From NCBI GenBank assembly GCA_019054805.1, contig JAHQIY010000010.1, forward strand, positions 1,099,501 through 1,163,500: 64,000 bases of DNA, read 5' to 3'. Within the stretch, counting starts at the first letter, position 1; each line of letters opens with the position of its first letter. Origin of the DNA: Brachionus manjavacas (taxonomy: Eukaryota; Rotifera; Eurotatoria; Ploima; Brachionidae). The translations under genes were made by a program, and so were the position numbers. Positions 23,376 through 33,639 of the stretch are shown here, piece by piece. The notes beneath the pieces were generated by a model. It ran no database searches, was not told the origin of the DNA, and was given only the letters and a program-made list of their open reading frames with translations.

Positions 23376-24221
23376 GTATTTATTCATTCATTTGGTAGCC
23401 AAAGGTCGCTATAAAAGAATTCAGTTTCGGAAAGGGCGAAAAGGAAGTCAAAAAGATAAATTGCAGATTTTGTAACCGGGAGTTCAAAGGTTTAAGAGGA
23501 GTTAACTGTGAATTTTTCCTTTTTATTTAAATCTTTAAATATTTTTTTAATTTGAAAAAAAAATTGAAGAAAAATTAATTAATAGCTTTATTTCATCAGT
23601 AAAAGTTAACAATTGATGACAAAAATTTTATAGTAATTAGTTATTTATTAGCGCTATAGTTATTTATGTTTGATCTTTTTCCTTTATACAGTATTGATAT
23701 TGCATGATATTTTTTGGTAATTTTTGCGGAAAATTACGTCAAAAAGTGGTAATTTATGTAATTTAATGTAAATTAACATAAGAAAATTTACGAAATTTAT
23801 CTGAAAAATTCGAAGATTTACGTAAAATAACCATAATTTCTACTTTTTTACGCTAATCGTTTAAGGGACAAAAATTGTCGTTTTTTATATTTTCAAAGAA
23901 TTTTGGATTTTTTTCAATTTTGTTCTATAAAAAGAAGTTATTTTTCTGTTAAACAATTTTACGTAAAATTCCGTAAATTCAAATTTTTTCTAAAGTAAAA
24001 AAAAAGTAAAACAGAAACAATTAAAATTTAATTATTTTCAAAATAAAAATTGTTTTATTTTATTAATTTTTAGAAAATTTTTAATCATATTTTTTTTATT
24101 TATATATTTTTTGGCTGTCAGATGATTTTAAAATAGGTAAATTAAACTTTTAAATAAATAAAATACAAATTTTAAAAGTATCAAAAAGAGTAAAATTTTA
24201 TTAAAAAGTTCAAATCTCCTT
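23376..24221. other. AT-rich stretch with ACGTAA-type words
   Basis: No gene. From 23720 to 23990 the words AATTACG, TTTACG and ACGTAAA recur on both strands, and similar words recur at 24570-24620 beyond the transposase remnant. These may be the outer parts of one old DNA transposon, but the arms do not align well by eye. Confidence 0.35.
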
Positions 24222-24400
24222 TAAAATCTCCAGATTTAAATCCAATTGAGAAGGTATGGTATGAGTTAAAAGGTTTTGTAAGAAAAAAGCAATCAATAAT
24301 AAAGAAAATGTATACAAAGCAATATTTGGATTAATCAGGCTACTTAAAGCTGCAAAATGCCGATCTTACATTAGTCATCTTAAAAAGATTAAAAAATTTT
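24222..24400 (+). pseudogene. Tc1/mariner-type transposase, C-terminal remnant
   Basis: The plus strand encodes SPDLNPIEKVWYELKGFVRK, the signature around the last catalytic acidic residue of Tc1/mariner transposases. After a one-base shift it continues with LLKAAKCRSYISHLKKI. Nothing upstream is recognisable. Dead remnant. Confidence 0.8.
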
Positions 24401-25364
24401 TTTTGTTTTTAAAGTATATTTATTTAAATTTAAACTAGGTAATTCCCATAGTAATTGTAAAAAAATGGTTATTGATAAAATAATTAAAATAAATATATAT
24501 TTTGAATCTTAAATATTTTACTTTTTTTTTATTATTTCTACCTTTTTTTACCATTTTTTACCCAAGAAAAAATGTGAATTTACGAAGAATTACGGAATTT
24601 TTGACCTTTTATGACTTTTGTGCTTTAGAATTATAGAGCAGATTTACATCGAAAGTATGTGTAGCATCATATCTTCTAAAAGAGTTAAAGCTTTTTTATA
24701 TCATGAACTTAAAAATGTTCCAAGTAGAATTTCTAATACTTAATTAGCAACTTTTCTTTTTGACAGAAATATTTTTTTTCATGTTTTTTTAGCAAGTTGT
24801 CAAAATAAACAATCGATAGACAAAATTAAATAATATTAGAAAAAAGCGAATTATTTCTGCTATTTGGCAAATAAATACCATTGAAATGGTTTCAACTCAA
24901 AAATGTATGCAAAATAATTATTCAAACAATCACAAAGAAAAAATTTTTAATTAGAAAAATCTAATAATGTGTCACTTCAACTAATTTTTGAGCTCGATAA
25001 AAAAAAAATTTTAAAATTCCAATTAATTTTTTGCCCAAAAAAAAAGCCTTTAATTATTGATTTTTTTGTTAAAACGTGAAAATTTTTAAAATTTTTTGAA
25101 ATTTTAAACTTTATTTTGAAATTCTTTACCTTTGGAAAAATTTAAATTAATATAATGACGGTGTTTAAAACTATTGGAACTTGATTTAAATTCTGTTTTG
25201 GCAAATATTTGCAAATTTGTTTTTCTAGCAACCATATTGTATCGCTGCTTTATCATTTTTCTTAATGTTTTCGTCATGGAAATTATAAAAAATTAACGAT
25301 ATAAACATTTCACAAAACGAACTTAAACCATACGATTCTTTTCTTAAATGAAAATTTAAAAAAA
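24401..25364. other. AT-rich non-coding stretch upstream of the small-gene pair
   Basis: No gene recognised. Would contain the promoter region of the gene at 25365. Confidence 0.4.
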
Positions 25365-25580
25365 ATGTCTAAAACAGCCAAAACTAATTTTGTTCCAAAC
25401 TCGATCAACGATCCACGATGTTTAAGTTGCAAAATGAAGCATTGTTTCCAGTGTGAACACTGGCCGGAAGAATTACCACCTCTCAAGACTCCACGACAAC
25501 GAAAGCAAGTCCAGCCGATTTACCAAGCTCCAAAAAATGAGCCAAAGCAGGAAAAAAAGAAAAAGTGTTGTTGTTTTTAG
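25365..25580 (+). CDS. Small Cys-rich protein with basic C-terminus ending CCCF (paralogue 1)
   Basis: Intact 71-codon frame with a clean ATG, AATAAA at 25597 (17 nt after the stop), and codon use that is much less AT-biased than surrounding sequence. Residues 17-32 read DPRCLSCKMKHCFQCE followed by H: cysteines 19, 22, 27, 30 and His32, spacing CX2CX4CX2CXH, suggesting a small metal site. A Pro/Lys-rich linker follows, then KKKK at 64-67 and the last four residues CCCF. A basic patch just before a C-terminal C-x-x-F is the layout of prenylated, membrane-anchored proteins (CaaX with X=Phe); the non-aliphatic middle residues make this uncertain. No known family recognised. The neighbour at 25740 is a paralogue. 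Confidence 0.72.
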   Translation: MSKTAKTNFVPNSINDPRCLSCKMKHCFQCEHWPEELPPLKTPRQRKQVQPIYQAPKNEPKQEKKKKCCCF

Positions 25581-25739
25581 CTTTTTTTTTAGCACTAATA
25601 AAAAATTTTATTAATTAAAAATCTGTTTTTGATTAATTCGAGATTTGTTATTCATCAGAGGATAAAATAGCTCAGCAAAAAATTTTGTTGATATAATATA
25701 TTTTGAAAAAAACAAATATTTCGAAAGTTGCTGAAAAAA

Positions 25740-26087
25740 ATGGTTTATAGCAATTTATTGTATGTTCCGAACTCGAAACAAGATCCAAGGTGCATTGGGT
25801 GCCAAATAAAGCACTGTTTCTATGTAAAAAACACAGCATGTTTTTTTTGTGGACATTTAATCATTTAATTTTTCAAGTGCGAGCATATTTATCGGGATAG
25901 AATGGGTCGAGTGGAATCCGAGTATCAATCATCAGAAACTTATGCCCAACCTGGATATTCTGCTAGGTCTGCCAATTCAGCTAATAAGCAGCCGTTCATA
26001 AGGCCAAGTTATATCAGGCCTCTTGACTCAAATAAAAATAAATCAAGCAAAGATAAAAAAAAGTGGTACTGGTGTTACTATTTTTGA
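25740..26087 (+). CDS. Small Cys-rich protein with basic C-terminus ending CYYF (paralogue 2, two exons)
   Basis: Exon 1 is 25740-25823 and exon 2 is 25878-26087, joined in phase 0 across a 54-nt intron (donor GTAAAA, acceptor TTTCAAG), giving 97 residues. Residues 15-31 repeat the paralogue-1 motif with identical spacing: DPRCIGCQIKHCFYCEH (C18, C21, C26, C29, H31). The rest differs: a Ser/Asn/Tyr-rich linker, a Lys-rich patch (KDKKKWYW) and the last four residues CYYF. AATAAA at 26143. The splice rejoins the motif exactly, which supports the intron. It lies 159 bp downstream of paralogue 1 on the same strand, a tandem duplication. Function unknown. A metal-binding head and a lipid-anchored tail are inference. 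Confidence 0.72.
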
Positions 26088-26538
26088 AGGTTTATTTATT
26101 CAAATGGTAAGGTGAAGTCGTAAATTTTTGCTTTTTTATTAAAATAAAGATTTTTTAAAATTTGGTTTCTGAATATTTATTAAAATATAAAAATTTATTC
26201 AGAATCTTTGGATTTAAAGCAGAATTTTTTTCAAAACCGAACATGAAAAAAATCAAAACAAAAGAAAGCTTTTGTTTCTTTGGGCGCTATTAGTTGTTAA
26301 AAGATTTTTAAACAATTTCGTTTTTGATAAATATTGTTTTTCAAAAAACAATAAAAATATCGAAAAGAAGCTTTTAAATGGCAAATCATTTGTTTTTTTT
26401 TAATTTTGTTTTTGTTCTTCTTCGTTATTAAATTAAAATTGTTTATCTTAATTTTAAAAAAATATCTATCCTTTTCAAGCAAAAAACTACATATAAAGGA
26501 AGCACTCTAAGCAATAATTTACATTTCAAATGTAAATT
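26088..26538. other. AT-rich non-coding stretch
   Basis: 3' region of paralogue 2 and low-complexity A/T sequence. A 61-codon minus-strand frame is Lys/Asn/Ile low-complexity and not supported as a gene. Confidence 0.4.
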
Positions 26539-26616
26539 CAAGTGTTACACCTAGAAGTATTTGAGTCAAGAGGATCAAGTGTTACACCTAGAAGTTCTAG
26601 GTGTAACACTTGATCC
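26539..26616. repeat. Perfect 22-bp inverted repeat with an extra direct copy
   Basis: 26572-26593 and 26595-26616 are exact inverted copies separated by one base, beginning GGATCAAGTGTTACACC and ending GGTGTAACACTTGATCC. A further direct copy of the 20-bp core occurs at 26539-26558. It sits at the 5' edge of a truncated LINE. Confidence 0.9.
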
Positions 26617-27290
26617 CGGACTAAGCCTAATCCAATATGCTAAAATTATAAAAGAAAGAGCAACTTGTCGGCTCAACATAATCAAATCAGTAGGTGGTAA
26701 AGACTGGGGAGCTTCCAGTTGAACAAAAATGACTACATTTAAAGGATTAATCAGACCGGCAATAGAATATGTTCCATTTGCAACTCTACAGATGTTCACA
26801 TCAAACCAGAAAACTTTGGAAACAATCCAGAGAAAAGCTATTAGAAATGCTTTTAACAGACCAAGAGACCAGCCGGCAGCTTTACTATACAGTCTAGTTA
26901 AAATCGACCCTGTGGTTAAAAGATCTTTCTAGCTGACTAAAAGATACCTGTCTAAAGCCATCAGAACAAACAGTTTAATTAGAAATTAGCTAAAAATATT
27001 TTATCTTGCAAAGGACATACAGTATGGTACACTGTCTAAAGCAAAAATTAGACAAACTATTTTTGGTATAATCAGATAAAATAAAGAAATGAGTTAATAA
27101 TTAATTAATTAATTATATTGTATGAAATTCTTTGAAAAAGATGACAATGATAGTCTCTTTCGTGATCTTGAGGAATATTTTCAAGGTGTAAAAGAAGGAT
27201 TTATAGATTTTTCATTTGGAATCGAATCTAATTGACCTGCTTTTGGTTCAAGGGGATCATAGTCTCGCAGTACCCAAGTGACCTAGTCAC
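26590..27290 (+). pseudogene. LINE reverse transcriptase, C-terminal fragment (second family)
   Basis: The plus strand encodes LGVTLDPGLSLIQYAKII, ATCRLNIIKSVGGKDWGAS, then MTTFKGLIRPAIEYV and NQKTLETIQRKAIRNAF, the thumb region of a LINE polymerase. In-frame stops lie at 26726 and 26930. Coding-like sequence continues in broken frames to about 27290. 5'-truncated and dead. Confidence 0.85.
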
Positions 27291-28069
27291 TTTAAACATA
27301 AATAATCATCAATAATTTACATTTCATTTTTATTTTCAATAATTATTGATATATCAAATATTTTAAGTTTCTTTTTTTTCTATTTTGAAAAGATAGAGAA
27401 AAGAATTTTATTCGTAAAAAAGCAACATAGATTTTGATTTTGGAGTTTATTTATTCACAAATATATCTAAAAAATACTTTCTTTTTCAATAGTTGTACTG
27501 GAGAAAAATCTTCGCCATGCTAAAAGATTTGCATATGAGGTAAGGTGGAGTTAAATATTTGTCTATTGATAAATAATAGTTTATTAATTTGAAAAAGTGC
27601 AAATTTATTATGATTAATTTTTTGAAAAATTTTTATTAAAAAGTGCACAATTTTAAGACTAATACTTAACAATCAAAATTAATAATTGTAACAAACAAAA
27701 CAGATGTTCTTTTAACAAACCCAATATATTCTTTCCACCTCTCAAATAGTCAATTGCTTACCTAAAAAATTTTTGAAACTATTCAGGAAAGATGCAAAAA
27801 ACTTGCCTTTATTAATTAAAATTTTTAATTTTTTTTTAAAAAAATTAAAGAATTAAAAAAAACCTTAATAAAAACAAAAGAAGGAAAAAGAACAATAAAT
27901 ATTTGGAGCTGATATATGAGTTGAAAATTTTCTTTTTAATTTTGAAATAAAAATAGAGACTTGGTTAATAAGGGGGGAAAAAATCCGTTCTCAAGCAGAA
28001 ATTTTTGAAAAAAAAATTAAGTACAAAAAAATATGAGATTAATTTTTACTTTGATTTCACTAAAATGAA
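27291..28069. other. AT-rich non-coding stretch
   Basis: No gene or repeat recognised. Confidence 0.45.
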
Positions 28070-28162
28070 CTAAAAACCGGTTTTGTAAAGTTCAGTACAA
28101 AAGAACAGAACAAAGTATTAAAAAATTTAATAACTTTTTATCGAAAAGTTTTAAATAAATTC

Positions 28163-28348
28163 TGTAAATGCAGCATGGTGCAACATTCCAAGTTGCATCA
28201 ACTGTAAAAGTCTGCTAATGGTGTGTAGAATCTCTGCAAAATGCACCACGCTCGACTATATTGAAATTTAATTTCTGCATAACTCTACAAATTTTGCAGG
28301 CTTTAATTTTTGATGCAACTTTGAAAGTTGCACTATGTTGCATTTACA
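28163..28348. mobile_element. Small MITE nested in the MULE
   Basis: 186 bp with inverted ends TGTAAATGCAGCATGGTGCA at 28163 and its near-complement ending GCATTTACA at 28348; the arms share AAGTTGCATCAA and extend about 70 bp. AAATT occurs on both sides and may be the target duplication. No coding capacity. It supplies the stop codon of the overlapping transposase frame. Confidence 0.8.
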
Positions 28349-29500
28349 AAATTGCTGTTTTTATGTAACGCTTTGGAATAGTTAGGAGATTTTGATTTAC
28401 CGCTATTGAGATTAGATGATAACAATGGTAATTTTTTAGATAGAACCAGCAGCTACATTTACTTGTTGTCCAATTATCCGTGTTAAAATCAATTATTTTT
28501 ATTTTATCATTATACTCCATTAGTAAATCAAAATTTAAGCCTTTGACTTTTGAATAGTTTTTATTTATATAATCACTGCTAATTAAGACTTCATTTTCTT
28601 TTTTTGTCAAGATAAACAAACTAGACTTTTTACCAAAGCGCTTTATAATTGAATCTGTTGAATGCAAAAAATCATAAGCCATTCCCCATGTTTTGGCGCT
28701 TACATTATACGATTTACTAAACTCTCTTTCAGTTAATGAATCTTTAGACCAGTTACGAAGCATGTCATATGCGTTTCTTAGATAAGAATTGACTGCTAGA
28801 CGTTCTCTTAACGTATGTATAGACTTAATTTTACCATTTATACTTTCTAAAGCATTGTCAGTTGAAGGTGTATGTTCGCCTTGTGTTAAACCTTCATAGC
28901 ATCCTGAATTTGTTGAATCAATCCACTCTTTTCTAAAGTATTCAAAAAACGTTTTACATTCACTATTTTTATTAAGCCATTTTTTCTCTAACAATTCATA
29001 GCCAAGGGTAAATAATATGTTTTGACTCGGGTTTGATATAGAATTCCTATTTGTTCTTTTGTTACTTGGTTAATTCCATACCATCGTCATCCTCAACTGA
29101 AGAATGATTATGTGGAATATCACTATTCCAAAGCGATACATTTTCTTCTCCGTCATGAAAAAGAATATACAATTTAGAACGGCACATTTTTGTACTACAA
29201 CTAAAACAATCCTTAGTACCATCATTTGTTTTACGCATTCTAATTCTAGATCAATTGTTTTCTATATCATCTTTTAAAAAGTTATACGCTTGATCCATGC
29301 TTTCAAATTCACGAGTAAATGTATAGTGTGGTAGAACTCTTGTTCTTTTTCCATTTTTATTTATTTCCTCTACCAAATCACCGTCAGATTCAACTTCTAC
29401 TGGTGGCGTATTTATTTGAACATCTGTAAATTCTTCTTCTTCCTCACTACGTTCTTCTATTTGTTCTTCGTTTTTAACTTGACCAACATAATTTTGAAAA
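28344..29500 (-). pseudogene. MULE transposase with N-terminal finger and C-terminal SWIM finger, core deleted
   Basis: Minus strand from about 29500: an acidic leader, then KDCFSCSTKMCRSKLYIL and LWNSDIPHNHSS, a FLYWCH/WRKY-like zinc finger at the usual MULE N-terminus. Stops and shifts follow at about 29065. From about 29035 the frame is open to 28344: NILFTLGYELLEKKW, then TPSTDNALESINGKIK, which is the post-catalytic helical part carrying the NxxE-type motif, and CSCWFYLKNYHCYHLI, a SWIM finger. The catalytic DDE block between the two halves is missing and the second half has no ATG. Cannot be an active enzyme. Confidence 0.85.
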
Positions 29501-29630
29501 ATTTGAAAATACAGGTAAATTACAGCCCAAAACTAAGTTTAAACCTTTAGAAAAAAAGTTATTCAATTTTTTTACATTTTTTCTGTTCTTTTTTTCATTT
29601 TGTACTGAATTTCACAAAACCCTAAAAACC

Positions 29631-30029
29631 GATAAAAAAAGAAAGTAACTTTCAGTAACGTTTAGTTGTTACCTCGACCAAACTAGTTATTATTCTCTTC
29701 CATGGTTTTTAGACTGGTGAACGATTAAAATACCGACTTCCAATCAAGATATATCGAGCTTCTGACTAAATTTTGTAATTATTTTCTTATAATTTTTTCT
29801 TTTTTCCTGAAACGTTAAATATATAAACCTGTTCTTCGGAATTTGAATATATCAATTTTTAATTTTCTTCTATATTTTTACCTTTTTTTATTTAACTTTT
29901 ATTGATTTTAAATTTTTATTCTGAAAAAAATTAAGATTCAAATTAATAATTTTATCTCAAATTTATTTAAGGTGAATAATTTAAGGAGACACATTAAGAG
30001 AAGAAGTTAATAGTTGTATGCAGGGTTTT
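29631..30029. other. AT-rich non-coding stretch
   Basis: No gene recognised. Confidence 0.45.
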
Positions 30030-30180
30030 TTTTTCTTAAAAAATCGAGTTTTTAGTGTTTGGAATTGCCAATCCCAGGATATTGGTAATTCCGAAACGAA
30101 AAATTCTTTTAAAGCTGAATTGGATAGATGACCTGACGTTTATTATTTATAAATCACTAGTCATAAAAAAAGTGATAAAA
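30030..30180 (+). pseudogene. Possible LINE endonuclease N-terminal scrap
   Basis: The plus strand reads SVWNCQSQDIGNSETKNSF, then AELDR, a stop, and PDVYYL. This resembles the first strand and the PDV-x-x-LQE region of an AP-type LINE endonuclease. Too short for a firm call. Confidence 0.35.
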
Positions 30181-30659
30181 AAAATACAAATCGTAAATTT
30201 AATTAACGAAGAAAATGCGAGTTTTTGAACCATCATTATGAATCATGTTAATGGAAAAGAAAAAAAATTTTAAATTTTCAGTCGTTTGATCCGACTTGAA
30301 ATTTTTGTTATAAAAAAATGTCTGTGGACTGTGTGAGTAATTTTTTTTTTTTTTTATAATTTTTTTAATTGACAAATCTTATTTGAACTAAACATAGAAT
30401 AGTTTTTACTTTTACAAATCAGACATTTAGTTTTCGTTTAATAAATTGCTTATCCCTTCTTTAGAATCTTAAAAATTCCGCTTTACTTTTAATCCTTATT
30501 ATATTTTTCATAATTGAATTTCTCCAAATAAAAAAATTGCTATTTGAATCAATTAAAAATTATTGATTCAATCAATTTAAAAAAAATAAGTTTTTATGAA
30601 TTTAAATTTATTAATTAATCACCTGAACTGAACAACGAATTAGAGAATTAGTCAAAAAT

Positions 30660-31335
30660 GACCCATTTGAACCGACGGATAACCATGCCATTGATAACTT
30701 GGTCGATTAATGCATCCTCATCTTCATAAAGAATCAACAGTTCAAATTCATCGTTCAAATCTAATCAATCAAATCAAATAAAATTAGATTTAAGAATTAT
30801 AACTTTTTCTAGTCCTCCTAACTTGTAAGGCTTGATATTAGATCATTTGGAATAAAAGTACTCTCGATGCCACAGTGCATCTCTCTACGCATTGTTTTAG
30901 TACATTTGAACAAATCTCAAACCCAAAGACCAGTTTTAGCTATTTGTTTCAAACATCCAACTTAGTAACATTTTTTTGAAGTCTGCGTGCGCCCTTTCGG
31001 TTGAACCTTGTGACTGGAAATGACTTGGTTTGCCGTGAACAATAACCATATCCTTCGAAATTTTTTTCAATTCTTCAATTATTCTTGCAAGAACTTCGCG
31101 ACTATTGTCCATTTGAAGCATATTGGGCGCACCAATAAAAGTAAATAATTCAATCAATTTTAACGCCACTTCTTTCGCACATTTGGACATTAAGGCAGAC
31201 AAGAAAGTTAACCTATAATGGTGATCTTGATAATGTAGTATCTATTTATATTCGCCATCAGGCATGGATTGAAAATCGATTAAATCAACTTGCTATCAAT
31301 GCATAAAACCACTTGATAAGTGGTTTGACAACGAC
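30660..31335 (-). pseudogene. Retroelement/Ginger-type integrase core remnant
   Basis: Minus strand from about 31310: QVDLIDFQSMPDGEYK (first catalytic Asp), WILHYQDHHYRLTFLSAL, FTFIGAPNMLQMDNSREV (second Asp), and SQGSTERAHADFKKML (catalytic Glu). After stops the strand has WSLGLRFVQM. This is the DDE integrase fold as found in host SCAND3/KRBA2-like genes and in the gypsy or Ginger elements they derive from. Scattered stops outside 30936-31202 show it is dead. The zinc-binding N-terminus is absent. Confidence 0.8.
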
Positions 31336-31345
31336 TTTTTTGTAG

Positions 31346-31732
31346 GTTTTACTTTTTTTTACCTTTTTTTCGTAAATTAAGGTAAATTTTGGTAAAATTT
31401 AATTAAAAAGAGTAAAAATACGGGAAATAATGAAAATTTAAAAAAAAAAAATCATATACATTTTTAACTGATTTTTTTATACAAAATATTTAATCGCTGA
31501 TATTTATAAAATTTAAAAAACAGATAAAATATAATTTTAGTCTATTTTTTTTTTTTTTTCCATATGTACTTTAGCCTGAGCATTCAAAAAAGAATTGTAA
31601 TTACTTTCATTGTAAAACTTTTTTAAATAAAAAATTTCAAAATAACAAAATATTTCCGTTTTTTTACTCTTTTTATTTAAATTTTACCAAAATTTACCAT
31701 AATTTACGAAAAAAAGGTAAAAAAAGTAAAAC
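31346..31732. mobile_element. MITE with about 75-bp near-perfect inverted repeats
   Basis: The left arm (31346-31425) and inverted right arm (31655-31732) agree almost base for base: TTTTACTTTTTTT-ACC, CGTAAATTA-GGTAAATTTTGG, and AAAAAGAGTAAAAA. Non-coding interior. Similar GGTAAATTAAGGTA words occur in the arm of the element at 6071-7932. The target duplication is not clear. Confidence 0.8.
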
Positions 31733-31945
31733 TTAAAAATTTTTTTTTCTTTTAAAATAAAAAAACTAAAAAAGAAAAAAAAATTTTTTAAAAAATGTCA
31801 AAATTTTGGTTTTTTACTATTTTAACTATTTAAATTTACTATATTTTCGTTAAAATATAGAAAAAAATAGTAAAATACAGATTTCGTAACACCATTGTAA
31901 GAGAAAAGGGAAATCATTTATAAAAATGAGGAAATTAATTGGACC

Positions 31946-32217
31946 TGTTACCCTGAATAATCACTTATTAATCAGCTTGTCAACTGATGCACAAAGATAA
32001 GTAAGAATTATACTTGTCACGTATCTCAGAAGTTAGACGCTTCGAAATGCTGACATATACATTAAGCATTAAGCTCACATCTTGATTAATTATAAGCTCG
32101 TGTTCTTGACACGAGCATATAGGTATAAATAAGAATTCCATTCTTAGAACTTCTGAACGCTCAATACTTAAATAAAGCTTTTAAAGATTAAAGATTGTTT
32201 ATTATAAACCGGTTACA
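31946..32217 (+). mobile_element. Solo LTR, 272 bp
   Basis: Begins TGTTACCC and ends GGTTACA (TG...CA with short inverted ends), flanked by a perfect 4-bp duplication GACC (31942-31945 and 32218-32221). Inside are a TATAAATA box at 32123-32130 and AATAAA at 32171-32176, in the right order for a promoter and polyadenylation signal. No retroelement coding sequence adjoins it, so it is a recombined solo LTR. The strand is inferred from the TATA/AATAAA order. Confidence 0.82.
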
Positions 32218-32329
32218 GACCTAATTCCGAACCTTGCGGTAAACCTAACTAAAGTGAAGTATATTTTTCATTCCCTAGTCGAACTATTTGTTATCGATTA
32301 GTAAAATAATTCGATAGAAGACCTTAGGA

Positions 32330-33300
32330 TTTATTATCAAATCCATAGTGAAAAAATTTTAAAAGCAAAAAATTGGGGTCAAAACATCAAAAGCTTTTCT
32401 AAAATCGATAAATAATGATAGACTTGGAAGTTTTTTTTCTTTAGCATGATTAATTTCTCTTAAATATTCATGTAGAGTTGTCTGACATGAATTACAAAGT
32501 CTAAATCCATGTTGAAACTAAAGAAAATATTGTTTGATTCAAAGTAAATAGAAATCTCACTTACTTATTACCTTTCGAACATTTTTGTGAGATAAAATTG
32601 ATAGTTGATATACTATTTATATCTGATCTGTCTCCTTTATTTTTAAATAATGGATTACTATAATAAATAATTTCCAGTCTTTATTGATGAATACCAACGA
32701 TAACTGGTAACTAGAAATGAGTAATTCATCAGTAATTTTTTTTCATCACTAGAAAACTCATGAAATAAAAAGCCTTGTGTGAATAGAGAATTTTTTTATT
32801 TTAATTTCCTTAAAACCATCAAATATAATTTTAGCATTGTCATTTTCACTAGACAAAGAAGAAAGCACAATAGATAAAAAGCACTTAATATACATCTAAA
32901 CTTGATCAACGGAGTTTCTGGCTTTACTTTTACCCTAAACTAGTTCTTCTGGAAAGCTGTCGGAATCAGCATCTCCTCTAGTTTAAATTGATGATTTATA
33001 AAAATTCCAGAATTTTGTAGAATTTTTGAAATTTTTTGAGGATTCAGTCTCAAAAAATATTTTCATTTTTATGCGATAAAGCTGCTTAAATTCTCTTATA
33101 GCTTCCCTGTACTCATTCAAATTAGTATCATCCCTAATATTCAAATATTTATGATATTTTTTACTTTTAAATTCGTATAATAATAGGCAATATTCTATAG
33201 CAAAATGAATTTTTTCTTTGATATAATTTTATTTTTCTCTTATATTATGGATCTTAGTTAGTAATGAAAAATCAAAATTACTTAAAAATTTACCAGTCTT
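32330..33300 (-). pseudogene. LINE remnant (polymerase N-terminal half), minus strand
   Basis: The minus strand shows, from about 33000 downwards, DQV-MYIKCFLSIV and NAKIIFDGFKEIK in broken frames, matching the linker of the minus-strand LINE at 15600-15860. It then shows TDQI-, QHGFRLCNSCQTTLHEYL, and PSLSLFIDFRKAFDVLTPIF, the polymerase motif with the first catalytic Asp region. Many stops. The part at 32345-32480 is nearly identical to 35711-35845 on the other strand. Confidence 0.75.
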
Positions 33301-33342
33301 AGTAATATTTCTATCTGATATTAAACGAAAGCTCAATTTCCA

Positions 33343-33633
33343 GGCAAAGTTTCGTTAATAAATGCTCTTGGATTTCATATGACAAAATTGTGGACAGGCT
33401 TGAGCGCAAAAAAACTTTCGGCATTTATCCCGTTTGCTTCTTATGATCAAATAAAAAGATGTGTTCGCCATGTTAGAGAAATAATAAATAATGAGTTTAC
33501 ACCTCTAAACATTGGCTTTAATATAACAAATCGTTAAAAAGCAATACTTATTGAAGATACGAAATATGCCTCGGACAGTTTCTTTATCAAATATTCTAAT
33601 AAATTTGAATGTGCAGTTTTAGAATTTATGTAA
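33343..33633 (+). pseudogene. Unrecognised coding remnant
   Basis: One plus-strand frame reads coding-like for about 95 codons with a single internal TAA at 33535: NALGFHMTKLWTGLSAKKLS, AFIPFASYDQIKRCVRHVRE, then after the stop AILIEDTKYASDSFFIKYSN. TTTCCAG at 33337-33343 could be a splice acceptor. Balanced composition against an AT-rich background suggests former coding function, most likely in a mobile element. No family recognised. Confidence 0.45.
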
Positions 33634-33639
33634 TTTAGT

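Larger units (their letters stand above)
28079..29621 (-). mobile_element. Mutator-like (MULE) DNA transposon with 9-bp target duplication
   Basis: Terminal inverted repeats of about 75 bp: inward from 28079, and inverted from 29621, both read GGTTTTGT-AA-TTCAGTACAAAA, then GAACAGAA and AATAACTTTTT. The element is bordered by a perfect 9-bp direct repeat CTAAAAACC (28070-28078 and 29622-29630), the length typical for MULEs. It contains a decayed transposase on the minus strand and a smaller inverted-repeat element at 28163-28348 inserted in its 3' part. Confidence 0.92.
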
